Below are positions 26,139 to 34,120 of a DNA stretch of 64,000 nt, one piece after another; positions within the stretch are counted from its first letter, which is position 1; each line of letters opens with the position of its first letter. The stretch is from Rhizobiales bacterium 63-22. GTDB taxonomy: Bacteria > Pseudomonadota > Alphaproteobacteria > Rhizobiales > Rhizobiaceae. The notes under the pieces were generated by a model. That model was not told the DNA's origin and made no database searches. It saw nothing but the letters and a program-made list of their open reading frames with translations. The DNA is taken from positions 169,652 to 233,651 of the forward strand of contig MKVZ01000005.1 in assembly GCA_001898995.1 (NCBI GenBank), read 5' to 3'. The position numbers were made by a program, and so were the translations under genes.

Positions 26139-29100
26139 ATGGTTGGGGAGGTCGGAGTGCAGGTTGTTCAAGCGGCGCTTGATTCCTACAACGCTGAGAC
26201 ACGCGCGCTTGCAACGCAACTCGGCGTCACCGAGGAGAGTTACTATCCCAGCATTCGGCAGCTTCTCTCTGCCGTGCTCTCGCATACGCAGCTTCCGTTC
26301 GAAGTGCGAACTGGAACTAGTGAGATCCGTCCTGGCAAGGGACGCGATCGACCGGATTTCGTGGTTGCCGACGCCTCGCTTATCGCCGCATACGGTGAGG
26401 TGAAGGCACCGGCCGCCGATCTTAACCAACTCGCTGGTTCAACGGAAAGAGACGACCAAATAGGTCGCTATCTCGCCAGAGTAGGGGTTGTTCTCGTCTG
26501 CAATGTGCGCGAGATCGGCATAGTGCTATGCCGCAGCGGTGTCAGTCGCGCTGGATTGGATCGTGTAGCGCCAACCGACCGAGAGCTTGTTCGCACAGCG
26601 CCATTGTGGTCCGCAGAGGATGATAGATCGCGCATCGCAAACGAACTCATAGAGATGCTGCAAGTGACACTGCTGGACAGCGCGCCGATCGGGGAGCCGG
26701 CAACACTCGCTCGGATCCTTGCGTTACAGGCTAAAGCAGCCAAGGCAGCCCTTCCAAAAGATTTGCGTGATCTCCAGTCGCTTCTGGAAGACTATAGGGA
26801 TGCTCTGGGTCTTAGTTTCGATCTGGATGATGAAGATGGACGTGAATTCTTTAAGTCGACATTGATCCAAACGGCCTTCTATGGGCTTTTTGCTGCTTGG
26901 GCCCTTTGGCAACGTGATGCCGACGGTACAGCTTTCTCTTGGGATCGGATAAACCGCTACCTCCGAATCCCGTTTCTTGCGGGGCTTTTCCACGAGTTTC
27001 GAAACCCAAGTCGACTAAGGCATCTAGATCTGGAGCGGCATCTAGATCGCGCGACCGACACGCTGAATCGCGTGGATCTCTCCATTTTCCGGGAGCGTAT
27101 GACATTCCCATCGCTCTCGGATGGAGATGTTGCGGGCGCCGCAATGACTTATTTCTACGAGCCGTTCCTTGAGGCCTTCGATCCGAAACTCAAAAAAGCT
27201 ATGGGCGTCTGGTATACTCCGCCAGAAGTTGTCCGATATCAGGTCCGGCTCGCTCACTCCATTCTCAAGGAAAAGCTCGGTCGGCCGCTCGGACTCGCCG
27301 ACGATAACGTGGTCCTTCTTGACCCATGTTGCGGGACGGGGGCCTATCTCCTCGAAGCGGCCAAGTGCATTGCTGATGAACTGAGAGAGAATGGTGAAGA
27401 TAGTCTAGTTGGTCTTTCGTTGCTTCGAGCATTGACAAGTCGCATCTTTGGTTTCGAAGTCCTCACTGCGCCTTTCGCGATCGCTCAGCTTCAGCTCTAT
27501 ATTATGTTGAGCGATTTGCGGGCGCCGCCTCCGAATGACCAACGTCTCGGTATCTTCCTGACAAACGCATTAACTGGATGGCGAGATAGACGGCAGCTCG
27601 AACTCAACTTTCCAGAGCTTCAGCAAGAATTTGAAGCTGCCCAAGCAGTAAAGCAGGATGCGGATATCGTTGTCGTGCTTGGTAATCCACCTTATGATCG
27701 CCAGGCGGCGGTTCGGGTGGAGGAGGAGGCGGGGTTAGTCGATCACTACAAAGGCGTCACTTACATCGAGCAGAGGCGACGGGACGGAACTACTCAACTT
27801 GTGCCGGAGCGGTCTACGCTATTATTTCGCAAGTGGGGGGTCCGCAAGCAGCTTCTCAACGATCTTTATGTGCGATTTTACAGGCTCGCGGAGCGTGAAA
27901 TCGGGGAGGAGCGCGAATTCGGACTGGTATCTCTGATAACCAACTCGTCTTGGCTAACCGGACGCTCTCATCCGATTATGAGGGAATCACTACTTGGAAA
28001 TTTCCATGAGGTGTGGATCGATAATCTAAACGGCGATAAATACCGCACAGGCAAGATCATTCCTTTTGGGCTTCCAGGCGCCGGCACTGCTGACCAGAGT
28101 GTTTTTACAACGGATAGTGATCCACGAGGTATTCAAACGGGAGTCGCGATCGCCACTTTGCTTAAGCGAGGAGCAGAACGCACCAAACCGGAGCAGACGA
28201 TAGTTCACTACCGTGATTTTTGGGGTAAGGCGGCTTCGAAACGCCAGCAATTGCTTACGAAAGAAGAATCTTCCCCGTATCAGCGGTTAGCGCCGACAAT
28301 GCAAAACCGGTGGCGACTTGCGCCCCACACTGAGGTTGCAGGTTACGAATCCTGGCCAAGCTTAGAAGAAATTTTCCCAACCCGTATCCAAGGTGTAAAT
28401 CCAAACAGGGGTGTTACCGGCAGCCTAATTGACGTCGACAAAAAGGTTCTCGAAAAGCGCATGGCCTTGTATGTCAACGCGGCGACTTTTGCCGATGCCG
28501 CATCAGCTTGCGCGGGGCTCGCCGTTCCCCGAGCGCGCTATAATCCAGAGAAAATCTGGAACAGCCTGCGGAAATTAGGATTTGACGAAGGTAGAGTAAG
28601 GCCGTATCTATTGTTTCCGTTCGATCAGCGCTGGATTTACTATGAAGATCGCTTGAAATTGATGAACGAGCCTCGCGAAAGCCTTGGTGTCAATCTTGAT
28701 TGCAAGTGCTTTCTAATAGCAGTACCTGAGCCTCGAAAAATCTCGGAAGCAAGGCCCTTATTCTCCAGAACGCTTCTAGATCTGCACGTGCATGATCGCG
28801 GCTCTGTAGCCATCCCTGCCGTCGTTAGAATCGATCCTTTAACAGGTGGTCGAGTAGCTAACCTGTCTCTTGAGATATGGGCGGCGCTTCGCAACGTTTG
28901 GCGCTTAGCAGGAGGGGTTGAGAGCGCTGACGCGCATCAATGCGCTCAGCAGGTGATTTACATTTGCCTGGCTATCATGAACTCACCCGCTTACCGGTCG
29001 GAGCACGCCAGCGCGCTTGGGGCAGATTGGGCACGAGTTCCGCTGCCTAGAGACGCAGCTCTTGCTGCACGGCTTAGTGATCTTGGTGGTCTCATAGCGA

Positions 29101-29576
29101 CTCTGCTCGATTGTTCGTCTGACGCATCCGCTACTATGCGCAAGGTGCTCAATCCTGACACGCTGGCGACGACCGCGGTGCTTCGACGAGCAGACGGTCA
29201 ACCGATAAGTGCTAATGATCTTCGGGTAACGGTTTCATACTTCGGTGCGGCTCCCGGGCGTTTCGTGCCGACAGATGGCGTTTGCGGCGACCTTTGGATC
29301 AACGACGAAGTTTACATGTCAAACGTCCCATTGGTGGCGTGGCAGTGTGAATTCGGAGGCTATCAAACGATCCGAAAGTGGCTTGGTTATCGCCATGTCA
29401 GCCGCCTTGATGGGCGGCCGATGGCTCTTGAGGAACAGCGGTGGCTTCGAAATCTAATCCTGCGCCTCACGGCGCTTTCAGCTCTAGAACCGCAAATGGA
29501 TGAATTGTATTCAGCTGCTTCGGAAGACGCTTTGCCTCTCGGGCTTGAACCGCTTGCTACCTACGCGGCCGAGTAG
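26139..29576 (+). CDS. Single-chain restriction-modification enzyme (nuclease + N6-adenine methylase + type ISP specificity domain)
   Basis: 1145 residues. N-terminal PD-(D/E)xK-type nuclease: PDFVV at about 72 and GEVKAP at about 86. The methylase has SAM motif DPCCGTGAYL near 395 and the catalytic NPPY near 516. The C-terminal part contains SPAYRSEHASALGADWARVPLP near 949, like the type ISP target-recognition domain. Classical type ISP enzymes (about 1600 residues) also carry a helicase between nuclease and methylase; here the gap contains none, so type IIG-like behaviour is likely. A GTG at 26157 with GGGGAGG upstream is an alternative start. It looks more AT-rich than its neighbours, suggesting separate acquisition. 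Confidence 0.82.
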   Translation: MVGEVGVQVVQAALDSYNAETRALATQLGVTEESYYPSIRQLLSAVLSHTQLPFEVRTGTSEIRPGKGRDRPDFVVADASLIAAYGEVKAPAADLNQLAGSTERDDQIGRYLARVGVVLVCNVREIGIVLCRSGVSRAGLDRVAPTDRELVRTAPLWSAEDDRSRIANELIEMLQVTLLDSAPIGEPATLARILALQAKAAKAALPKDLRDLQSLLEDYRDALGLSFDLDDEDGREFFKSTLIQTAFYGLFAAWALWQRDADGTAFSWDRINRYLRIPFLAGLFHEFRNPSRLRHLDLERHLDRATDTLNRVDLSIFRERMTFPSLSDGDVAGAAMTYFYEPFLEAFDPKLKKAMGVWYTPPEVVRYQVRLAHSILKEKLGRPLGLADDNVVLLDPCCGTGAYLLEAAKCIADELRENGEDSLVGLSLLRALTSRIFGFEVLTAPFAIAQLQLYIMLSDLRAPPPNDQRLGIFLTNALTGWRDRRQLELNFPELQQEFEAAQAVKQDADIVVVLGNPPYDRQAAVRVEEEAGLVDHYKGVTYIEQRRRDGTTQLVPERSTLLFRKWGVRKQLLNDLYVRFYRLAEREIGEEREFGLVSLITNSSWLTGRSHPIMRESLLGNFHEVWIDNLNGDKYRTGKIIPFGLPGAGTADQSVFTTDSDPRGIQTGVAIATLLKRGAERTKPEQTIVHYRDFWGKAASKRQQLLTKEESSPYQRLAPTMQNRWRLAPHTEVAGYESWPSLEEIFPTRIQGVNPNRGVTGSLIDVDKKVLEKRMALYVNAATFADAASACAGLAVPRARYNPEKIWNSLRKLGFDEGRVRPYLLFPFDQRWIYYEDRLKLMNEPRESLGVNLDCKCFLIAVPEPRKISEARPLFSRTLLDLHVHDRGSVAIPAVVRIDPLTGGRVANLSLEIWAALRNVWRLAGGVESADAHQCAQQVIYICLAIMNSPAYRSEHASALGADWARVPLPRDAALAARLSDLGGLIATLLDCSSDASATMRKVLNPDTLATTAVLRRADGQPISANDLRVTVSYFGAAPGRFVPTDGVCGDLWINDEVYMSNVPLVAWQCEFGGYQTIRKWLGYRHVSRLDGRPMALEEQRWLRNLILRLTALSALEPQMDELYSAASEDALPLGLEPLATYAAE

Positions 29577-29721
29577 TTCACAACCTCCTCGGAAGCGGAG
29601 CTTTCTAGGCCGCTATAGGGCAAGGCCCAGGATCGAATGGTGCCCAGGGCTTGTCTCGAATAATGGTTCGTCTGCTAAGGTCGCGCAGACGTTAAGTGAT
29701 CATCTCATAGCAACCTCCGCC

Positions 29722-29779
29722 CATAGCCGGGCAAGGTAACTCGGCTATGCGACACGGTCGCCCGTAGCTCGCGGCGACC
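29722..29779. terminator. Two adjacent hairpins between converging genes
   Basis: Arms CATAGCCG / CGGCTATG (29722-29749) and GGTCGCC / GGCGACC (29756-29779), lying between the stop of the restriction enzyme and the stop of the convergent WYL regulator. No long T-run, so terminator function is likely but not certain. The rest of this ~210-base gap is empty. Confidence 0.45.
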
Positions 29780-29787
29780 GGTAAGCG

Positions 29788-30711
29788 TCAGTGTGAGGAG
29801 GGTACCGCCCGTGCTTGCGGAAACCGTTTCGCGATTAGAGCCTTGGTGCGGGCCTTGGCTTGCTCGATCTGCTCATAGACGTCGTCGAGGTTCTCCAGTT
29901 CTATTTGGAGGCGTGCAGGGGTGAGCTTCTCAGTGACCGGCAGATCCAGGTTGAGCCGCTTAATGAAATAATAGGCGAGGCAGGCCGGCACCTCTATGTG
30001 TCGCCGGCCCCCACTCATCCCGAAGTCCTTCTCGATGGCAGTTCGCTGCTGATCGGAAAGGCCGCTGTGCGGTCGCAGGTGCAGCACGACCTTGGTATGC
30101 CATGCGGCATCGTCGGCAGGATCGTACTCCACGCTTGACGTTGTACCGAGCGCATCCATCCTGGAGAGCACAAAGTCCCGGAACTCCAGATTCTCGCAAC
30201 ACCAGGCGCGGACGTGCCATCGAAAGCCGTCATGGGCCAGCGCATGGGGAGCGATCACGCGCCGGCGTGAACTAGTCAGGGATTGATAGCGGATGTCGAT
30301 GGCTGCCCGATCACGCATGACCTGCAGGATCGAGCGCAGGCAATCGGCCGGGATGTCGCGTGCGATGTCCGGCGCGATCGCTACGTCGGGAATGTCCTTA
30401 AACCAGATGTCCGTGCGTGGAATGACGCCCGATAGAAAGGCGCGCAATTGCAGGAGCAGACGGTCGGCCGAAGGCTTGAGAAAGTGCGGCAGAAACCTTG
30501 CCGCTGGCCGATAGCCGCGAGCGGTCTGCTCCATATTGTCCGGCGCCACCTCGCGATAGCGCCGCAGGTCCACCGACGCTTGCGGGGTCGAGATATCGAA
30601 GGTGTGTTCGAGGTCGCTGCGGATGACGCGGCCCTCCCAGAACATCTTCCATTCCAGGAATTCCATGCGCCGCTGATGTGTCCACGAGGGACGGTCGCCT
30701 GCATCGCTCAT
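29788..30711 (-). CDS. WYL-domain transcriptional regulator, BrxR/CapW-like
   Basis: 307 residues. N-terminal winged helix (RRMEFLEWKMFWEGRVIRSDLEHTFDISTPQASVDLRRY), a WYL domain (RAAIDIRYQSLTSSRRRVIAPHALAHDGFRWHVRAWCCENLEFRDFVLSRM) and a C-terminal dimerisation region (TAIEKDFGM ... CLAYYFIKRL). This architecture is that of BrxR/CapW repressors that control BREX, CBASS and other defence operons and are released by a nucleic-acid or nucleotide ligand. It faces the helicase-nuclease operon across a 138-bp gap with repeats that look like its operator. Confidence 0.85.
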   Translation of the reverse strand: MSDAGDRPSWTHQRRMEFLEWKMFWEGRVIRSDLEHTFDISTPQASVDLRRYREVAPDNMEQTARGYRPAARFLPHFLKPSADRLLLQLRAFLSGVIPRTDIWFKDIPDVAIAPDIARDIPADCLRSILQVMRDRAAIDIRYQSLTSSRRRVIAPHALAHDGFRWHVRAWCCENLEFRDFVLSRMDALGTTSSVEYDPADDAAWHTKVVLHLRPHSGLSDQQRTAIEKDFGMSGGRRHIEVPACLAYYFIKRLNLDLPVTEKLTPARLQIELENLDDVYEQIEQAKARTKALIAKRFPQARAVPSSH

Positions 30712-30713
30712 CT

Positions 30714-30761
30714 TTGACCCCTATCAACTCTTGACCCATATCGGAATTATACCTCTATAAT
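30714..30761 (+). promoter_or_regulatory. Direct-repeat operator and promoter of the helicase-nuclease operon
   Basis: TTGACCCCTATC (30714) and TTGACCCATATC (30731) form a direct repeat with 17-base spacing. A perfect -10 TATAAT is at 30756-30761, with the second TTGACC serving as a -35 at a long 19-base spacing. The first repeat begins three bases from the WYL gene start, so bound regulator would repress both directions. Confidence 0.55.
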
Positions 30762-30849
30762 GTCAATGCGGGTCTGATTCACGATCCGCCGTTTTGCCGC
30801 GATGAGCAAGGCAAAGCGCGGGTCCCAGTCGACAAAGAGGTGAATGGCT

Positions 30850-31038
30850 ATGGCCACGAATTCAGGAAAAGGTTTCCGGCACGGTGCGGTGACGGGTCGT
30901 ACCCAGTTGCAGCGCTCGGATGGGCTCTTCCAGAAGCGCAATGAGCGCACTGGCGAGTTCATGGAGGTCAAGCAAACTCCCGGCAAGTTCAAGGGGATCG
31001 CGCGGGAGCCGGATGGCCGTGACACCAAGAACTCGTGA
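30850..31038 (+). CDS. Small conserved protein of unknown function
   Basis: 62 residues, very basic and hydrophilic: starts MATNSGKGFRHGAVTGRTQL and continues with LFQKRNERTGEFMEVKQ and GKFKGIAREPD. I recognise this as a small protein type often found beside restriction and other defence genes, without a known role. ATG at 30850 chosen because GAGGTG lies nine bases upstream; an ATG two codons earlier is in frame. First gene after the putative WYL-controlled promoter. Confidence 0.6.
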   Translation: MATNSGKGFRHGAVTGRTQLQRSDGLFQKRNERTGEFMEVKQTPGKFKGIAREPDGRDTKNS

Positions 31039-31153
31039 TCGCTCCACCGAGCGACGCGGGTCAATGGAGGTGAAGCCGGCGATCGGGCGCCAAATGCTGC
31101 GATCGCCGGCGATCTCCTCAGGTGGCTTCTTTCTTCGTTCCAAGGGCACGAGC

Positions 31154-31351
31154 ATGAAATCGAGGATTGAGGGCGAGTGGACGGGCTGGAGCGGCGATAC
31201 CGTCGTCAAGCTTGTCGACGGGTCGGTGTGGCGCCAAGAGCAGTACTACTATCGCTATCAGTACAGATATCGCCCGACCGTCATGGTCGAGAGAAACATG
31301 ATGCTCGTCGAGGGCATGCCCAAGGCTGTGCGGGTGAGGCGGATCGACTAG
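31154..31351 (+). CDS. Small conserved beta-rich protein of unknown function
   Basis: 65 residues. Sequence IEGEWTGWSGDTVVKLVDGSVWRQEQYYYRYQYRYRPTVMV fits a small widespread family predicted to be all-beta, with aromatic repeats. The open frame extends upstream, but similarity begins at the ATG at 31154. It is second in the operon. Such proteins recur next to restriction and nuclease genes; function unknown. Confidence 0.6.
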   Translation: MKSRIEGEWTGWSGDTVVKLVDGSVWRQEQYYYRYQYRYRPTVMVERNMMLVEGMPKAVRVRRID

Positions 31352-31423
31352 CGGGCCCGGCGCGTCATGTGCTGAGGCCCGCGGCAGCAGTTTATTGCGT
31401 CGTGAAAGACGGCCAGACAATGG

Positions 31424-34120
31424 GTGGGGGGTAAGTTGCAGCTTTACTTTGGCCTTCAGGCGGATGGTCGCACCTACCCGGATACGACAACGCCGATCGG
31501 CGATCTCGATGTCGCCGTTGTGGGACCCGCCGGTCTGGTCGCGACGCTGGAGGTCCAAATTGGCCTACTCGGCCCGGTTGCCTCGCGAGCGACCCGCATT
31601 GCGGCCTATCTGAGCAAGCTGCGTTCTGCTGGAGGCACGCCTCGTTTCTGGCGCGAATCATTTGCGAAGGATGCCTGGTCGACGGCTGCGGCAGTTTTGA
31701 TGTGGCGCGATGCGCTCGTCGCCGGCGGTTGGACGACAGGTTCGATTGGCTCCTCCCGCATCGATGATCTCGCTGCTGCAGAGGCCGCCGGTTCAGCGCT
31801 TCCTCCTGGTCTGGTTGACCGCGCGGCGACGGTAACCGCAGCCGTCGCGACCCGTCCGGGGCTCAGGGTTACGAGGCTCGTCCTTCTGGAGGCGAGGGAG
31901 GCGTTGCCGCGGCAATGGGCTCGCCTGGTCGATGCCCTGGAGAAAGCCGGCGTCTTTATCGAAGAGCTGCCGTCTCGTTCGTCTGGGGTGGACGGAACGG
32001 ACTTGCGGCGTGTGCAGTCGGCCCTGTCTGGGGGCGAGATTGAGCCTCTTGTGGGCGACGGCAGCTTTGTCATGCTGGAGGCTGACACCGAGCTGATGGC
32101 GGCTGAGGCCATCGCCGACTGGCTCGCCGTGGCGCCAGCAGAGGAGATGGGTGAGACCGTCATTCTCTCGGCTGACGGAGATACCGCGCTATTGGACAAT
32201 GCCCTTCGGTCGCGTGGTTTGCCGGCCTTGGGGCTTTCCCGTCCGTCACCGTGGCGAGGGGCCTTGCAACTGTTGCCGATGGCATTTGCTGTGGCTTGGC
32301 GACCATTGGATGCGAAGGCCTTGCTCAGCCTGTTGATGTTGCCGCGCCCGCCGATGCCGCGGTTTGCGGCTGCCCGGCTCGCGCGTGCGCTGACCTCTGA
32401 GCCGGGTTTGGACGGGCGTGCCTGGCAATTGGCCTGGGATGACATCCGGGCACGGGCCGAGGTGATGTGCGTCGACGACGGTCCGCGGGCTCCCGCGAAG
32501 GCGCAGGCCTTGGTAGAGAAATGGCGTAGCTGGACGCTCGGAGCACGCTTCGATCGCGTCGATGGCATGCCCGTGGATGAGGTTCGGCAGATCGCCGGCA
32601 GGGTTGCGGCCTGGGCGGTTGAGGTCGATGCCGGCGCGGGAGATTCGCTGCTGCTGGCGCTAGCTGGCGCCGCGGGTGTGCTCGTCGAGGCGGTCGAGCG
32701 CCTTGAGCTGGACCGAGTGCCGGCGTTGCTGCTGGAGCGGATCATCGGACAGGTTCTGGCGGATGGCGTTCGCAATCCGGCGCACGGTCCCGAAGCTGGC
32801 GAGCTGCGCAGCGTTCAGGCGCCGGGCTCGATTTGGGGCGAAGTCACCCGGCTGATCTGGTGGAGTTTCACAGGACCGGGCGAACGCCCGGCGTTGTTGC
32901 CCTGGAGCCGCGCGGAACTTGCGAGCCTGGAGAAGGAGGGAGTGTATCTGGAGGAGCCAGCTGTCACGGCTGCTCAAATCACCGCGCGCTATTCGCAGGT
33001 GCTTCAGTGGGGCTCCGGTCAGGCAATCCTGGTTCGGTCGGCGCTGGCCAGGAGCGAACAGACGATTGCGCATCCTCTCTCCCATCAGCTGCGGCCAATC
33101 CTGAAGGATGCGAGCGCGGAAGTGTTCGTCCGTGCCGAGCGCCTGTTGCGCGAACCCGAGGTTCTTCTCGCTAGGCGCCGGCTGATTCGACAGGAGACGC
33201 AGACGACAAGCCCTCCCTTGGGCCGTGCGGCGTGGCACGTGCCGGAGCAGGCTCTTCGGCGTTTGGAGGCACGGCGTGAGAGTGCCTCATCGCTGAGGCG
33301 GCTGCTCACCTGCCAAATGGCCTGGATGCTACAAGATGTGATCGGCCTTCGCCCGGGCAAATTCGCCGAGATCCCCGGGCCCGATCAGCTGTTCGGCAAT
33401 CTGGCGCATGAGATTGCCCGCCGCCTGCTGAGGCCGGGCGCGCCTCCACCGGAAGCGACGGTTCGTGCGGCAGCGGGGCACCTTTTCGAAGAGCTGCTGC
33501 CGCAAATGGCCGCACCACTGCAGCGGCCGGAGTTCGCAGGAGAGCTTGCGACAGCGCGGGACCTGGTTCCTGCCGCGCTCGAAGCTCTCGTTCGACTCAT
33601 GCATGAACGCGGGCTGGAGATTGTCGGAACCGAACTTGACCGCGAGGGTGTTGTTGGGAATCTCGCCCTGCACGGACGCATCGATCTTGCCGTACGTCAG
33701 GGCGTCCGCCCGGCGATCCTGGATTTGAAGTGGACGCGCTCCGAGCGGCGTTACCGAAAAGAGATCGTCGATGGAGACGCGGTGCAGCTTGCAATCTATC
33801 ACGTGCTCGGTGGTGAAGGTGGCGTCGGCGCGGACGGGGCTTATTTCCTCCTGCGGCAGCGCCGCGTGCTGGCGGGGACGGGCTCGATTTTGTCGAATGA
33901 GCCCCTGAAGAGCGCGCGCGACAATGCGGAGACGCTGCAGCTGGTGGAGGCCGATTGGTCGGCCTGGCGGGACCTCACTCGAAGAGGGACCTTGCTCGCC
34001 GCCGGTATCGAGGGAGCTGCGGCGCAGCGCCCACTCGAACTGGGCTTCCCGGCAGCTGAGAAGCCCTGTCAGTTCTGTGAGCTCACTGGCCTTTGCCGTG
34101 TTCATGTGGAGATGGTGTGA
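31424..34120 (+). CDS. AddB-like nuclease subunit (inactive helicase fold + PD-(D/E)xK nuclease)
   Basis: 898 residues. The N-terminal two thirds have the character of a degenerate UvrD-like fold without a Walker A motif (PGLRVTRLVLLEAREALPRQWARL ... VILSADGDTALLDNALRSRGLPALGLSRPSP). The C-terminal RecB-type nuclease shows GNLAHEIARRLL, GRIDLAV near 751, AILDLKWT near 764 and QLAIYH near 787. It ends with cysteines CQFCELTGLC that may bind an Fe-S cluster as in AddB. It overlaps the AddA-like gene by one base (TGATG). Start uncertain: GTG at 31424, or TTG at 31436 behind a G-rich ribosome site. Different from the housekeeping addB, so probably defence-specific. Confidence 0.75.
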   Translation: MGGKLQLYFGLQADGRTYPDTTTPIGDLDVAVVGPAGLVATLEVQIGLLGPVASRATRIAAYLSKLRSAGGTPRFWRESFAKDAWSTAAAVLMWRDALVAGGWTTGSIGSSRIDDLAAAEAAGSALPPGLVDRAATVTAAVATRPGLRVTRLVLLEAREALPRQWARLVDALEKAGVFIEELPSRSSGVDGTDLRRVQSALSGGEIEPLVGDGSFVMLEADTELMAAEAIADWLAVAPAEEMGETVILSADGDTALLDNALRSRGLPALGLSRPSPWRGALQLLPMAFAVAWRPLDAKALLSLLMLPRPPMPRFAAARLARALTSEPGLDGRAWQLAWDDIRARAEVMCVDDGPRAPAKAQALVEKWRSWTLGARFDRVDGMPVDEVRQIAGRVAAWAVEVDAGAGDSLLLALAGAAGVLVEAVERLELDRVPALLLERIIGQVLADGVRNPAHGPEAGELRSVQAPGSIWGEVTRLIWWSFTGPGERPALLPWSRAELASLEKEGVYLEEPAVTAAQITARYSQVLQWGSGQAILVRSALARSEQTIAHPLSHQLRPILKDASAEVFVRAERLLREPEVLLARRRLIRQETQTTSPPLGRAAWHVPEQALRRLEARRESASSLRRLLTCQMAWMLQDVIGLRPGKFAEIPGPDQLFGNLAHEIARRLLRPGAPPPEATVRAAAGHLFEELLPQMAAPLQRPEFAGELATARDLVPAALEALVRLMHERGLEIVGTELDREGVVGNLALHGRIDLAVRQGVRPAILDLKWTRSERRYRKEIVDGDAVQLAIYHVLGGEGGVGADGAYFLLRQRRVLAGTGSILSNEPLKSARDNAETLQLVEADWSAWRDLTRRGTLLAAGIEGAAAQRPLELGFPAAEKPCQFCELTGLCRVHVEMV

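Noticed and set aside
30747..31558. Minus-strand frames opposite the two small genes (30862-31209, 31118-31558)
   Set aside because: The plus-strand small proteins have recognisable conserved patterns and ribosome sites; the antisense frames do not.
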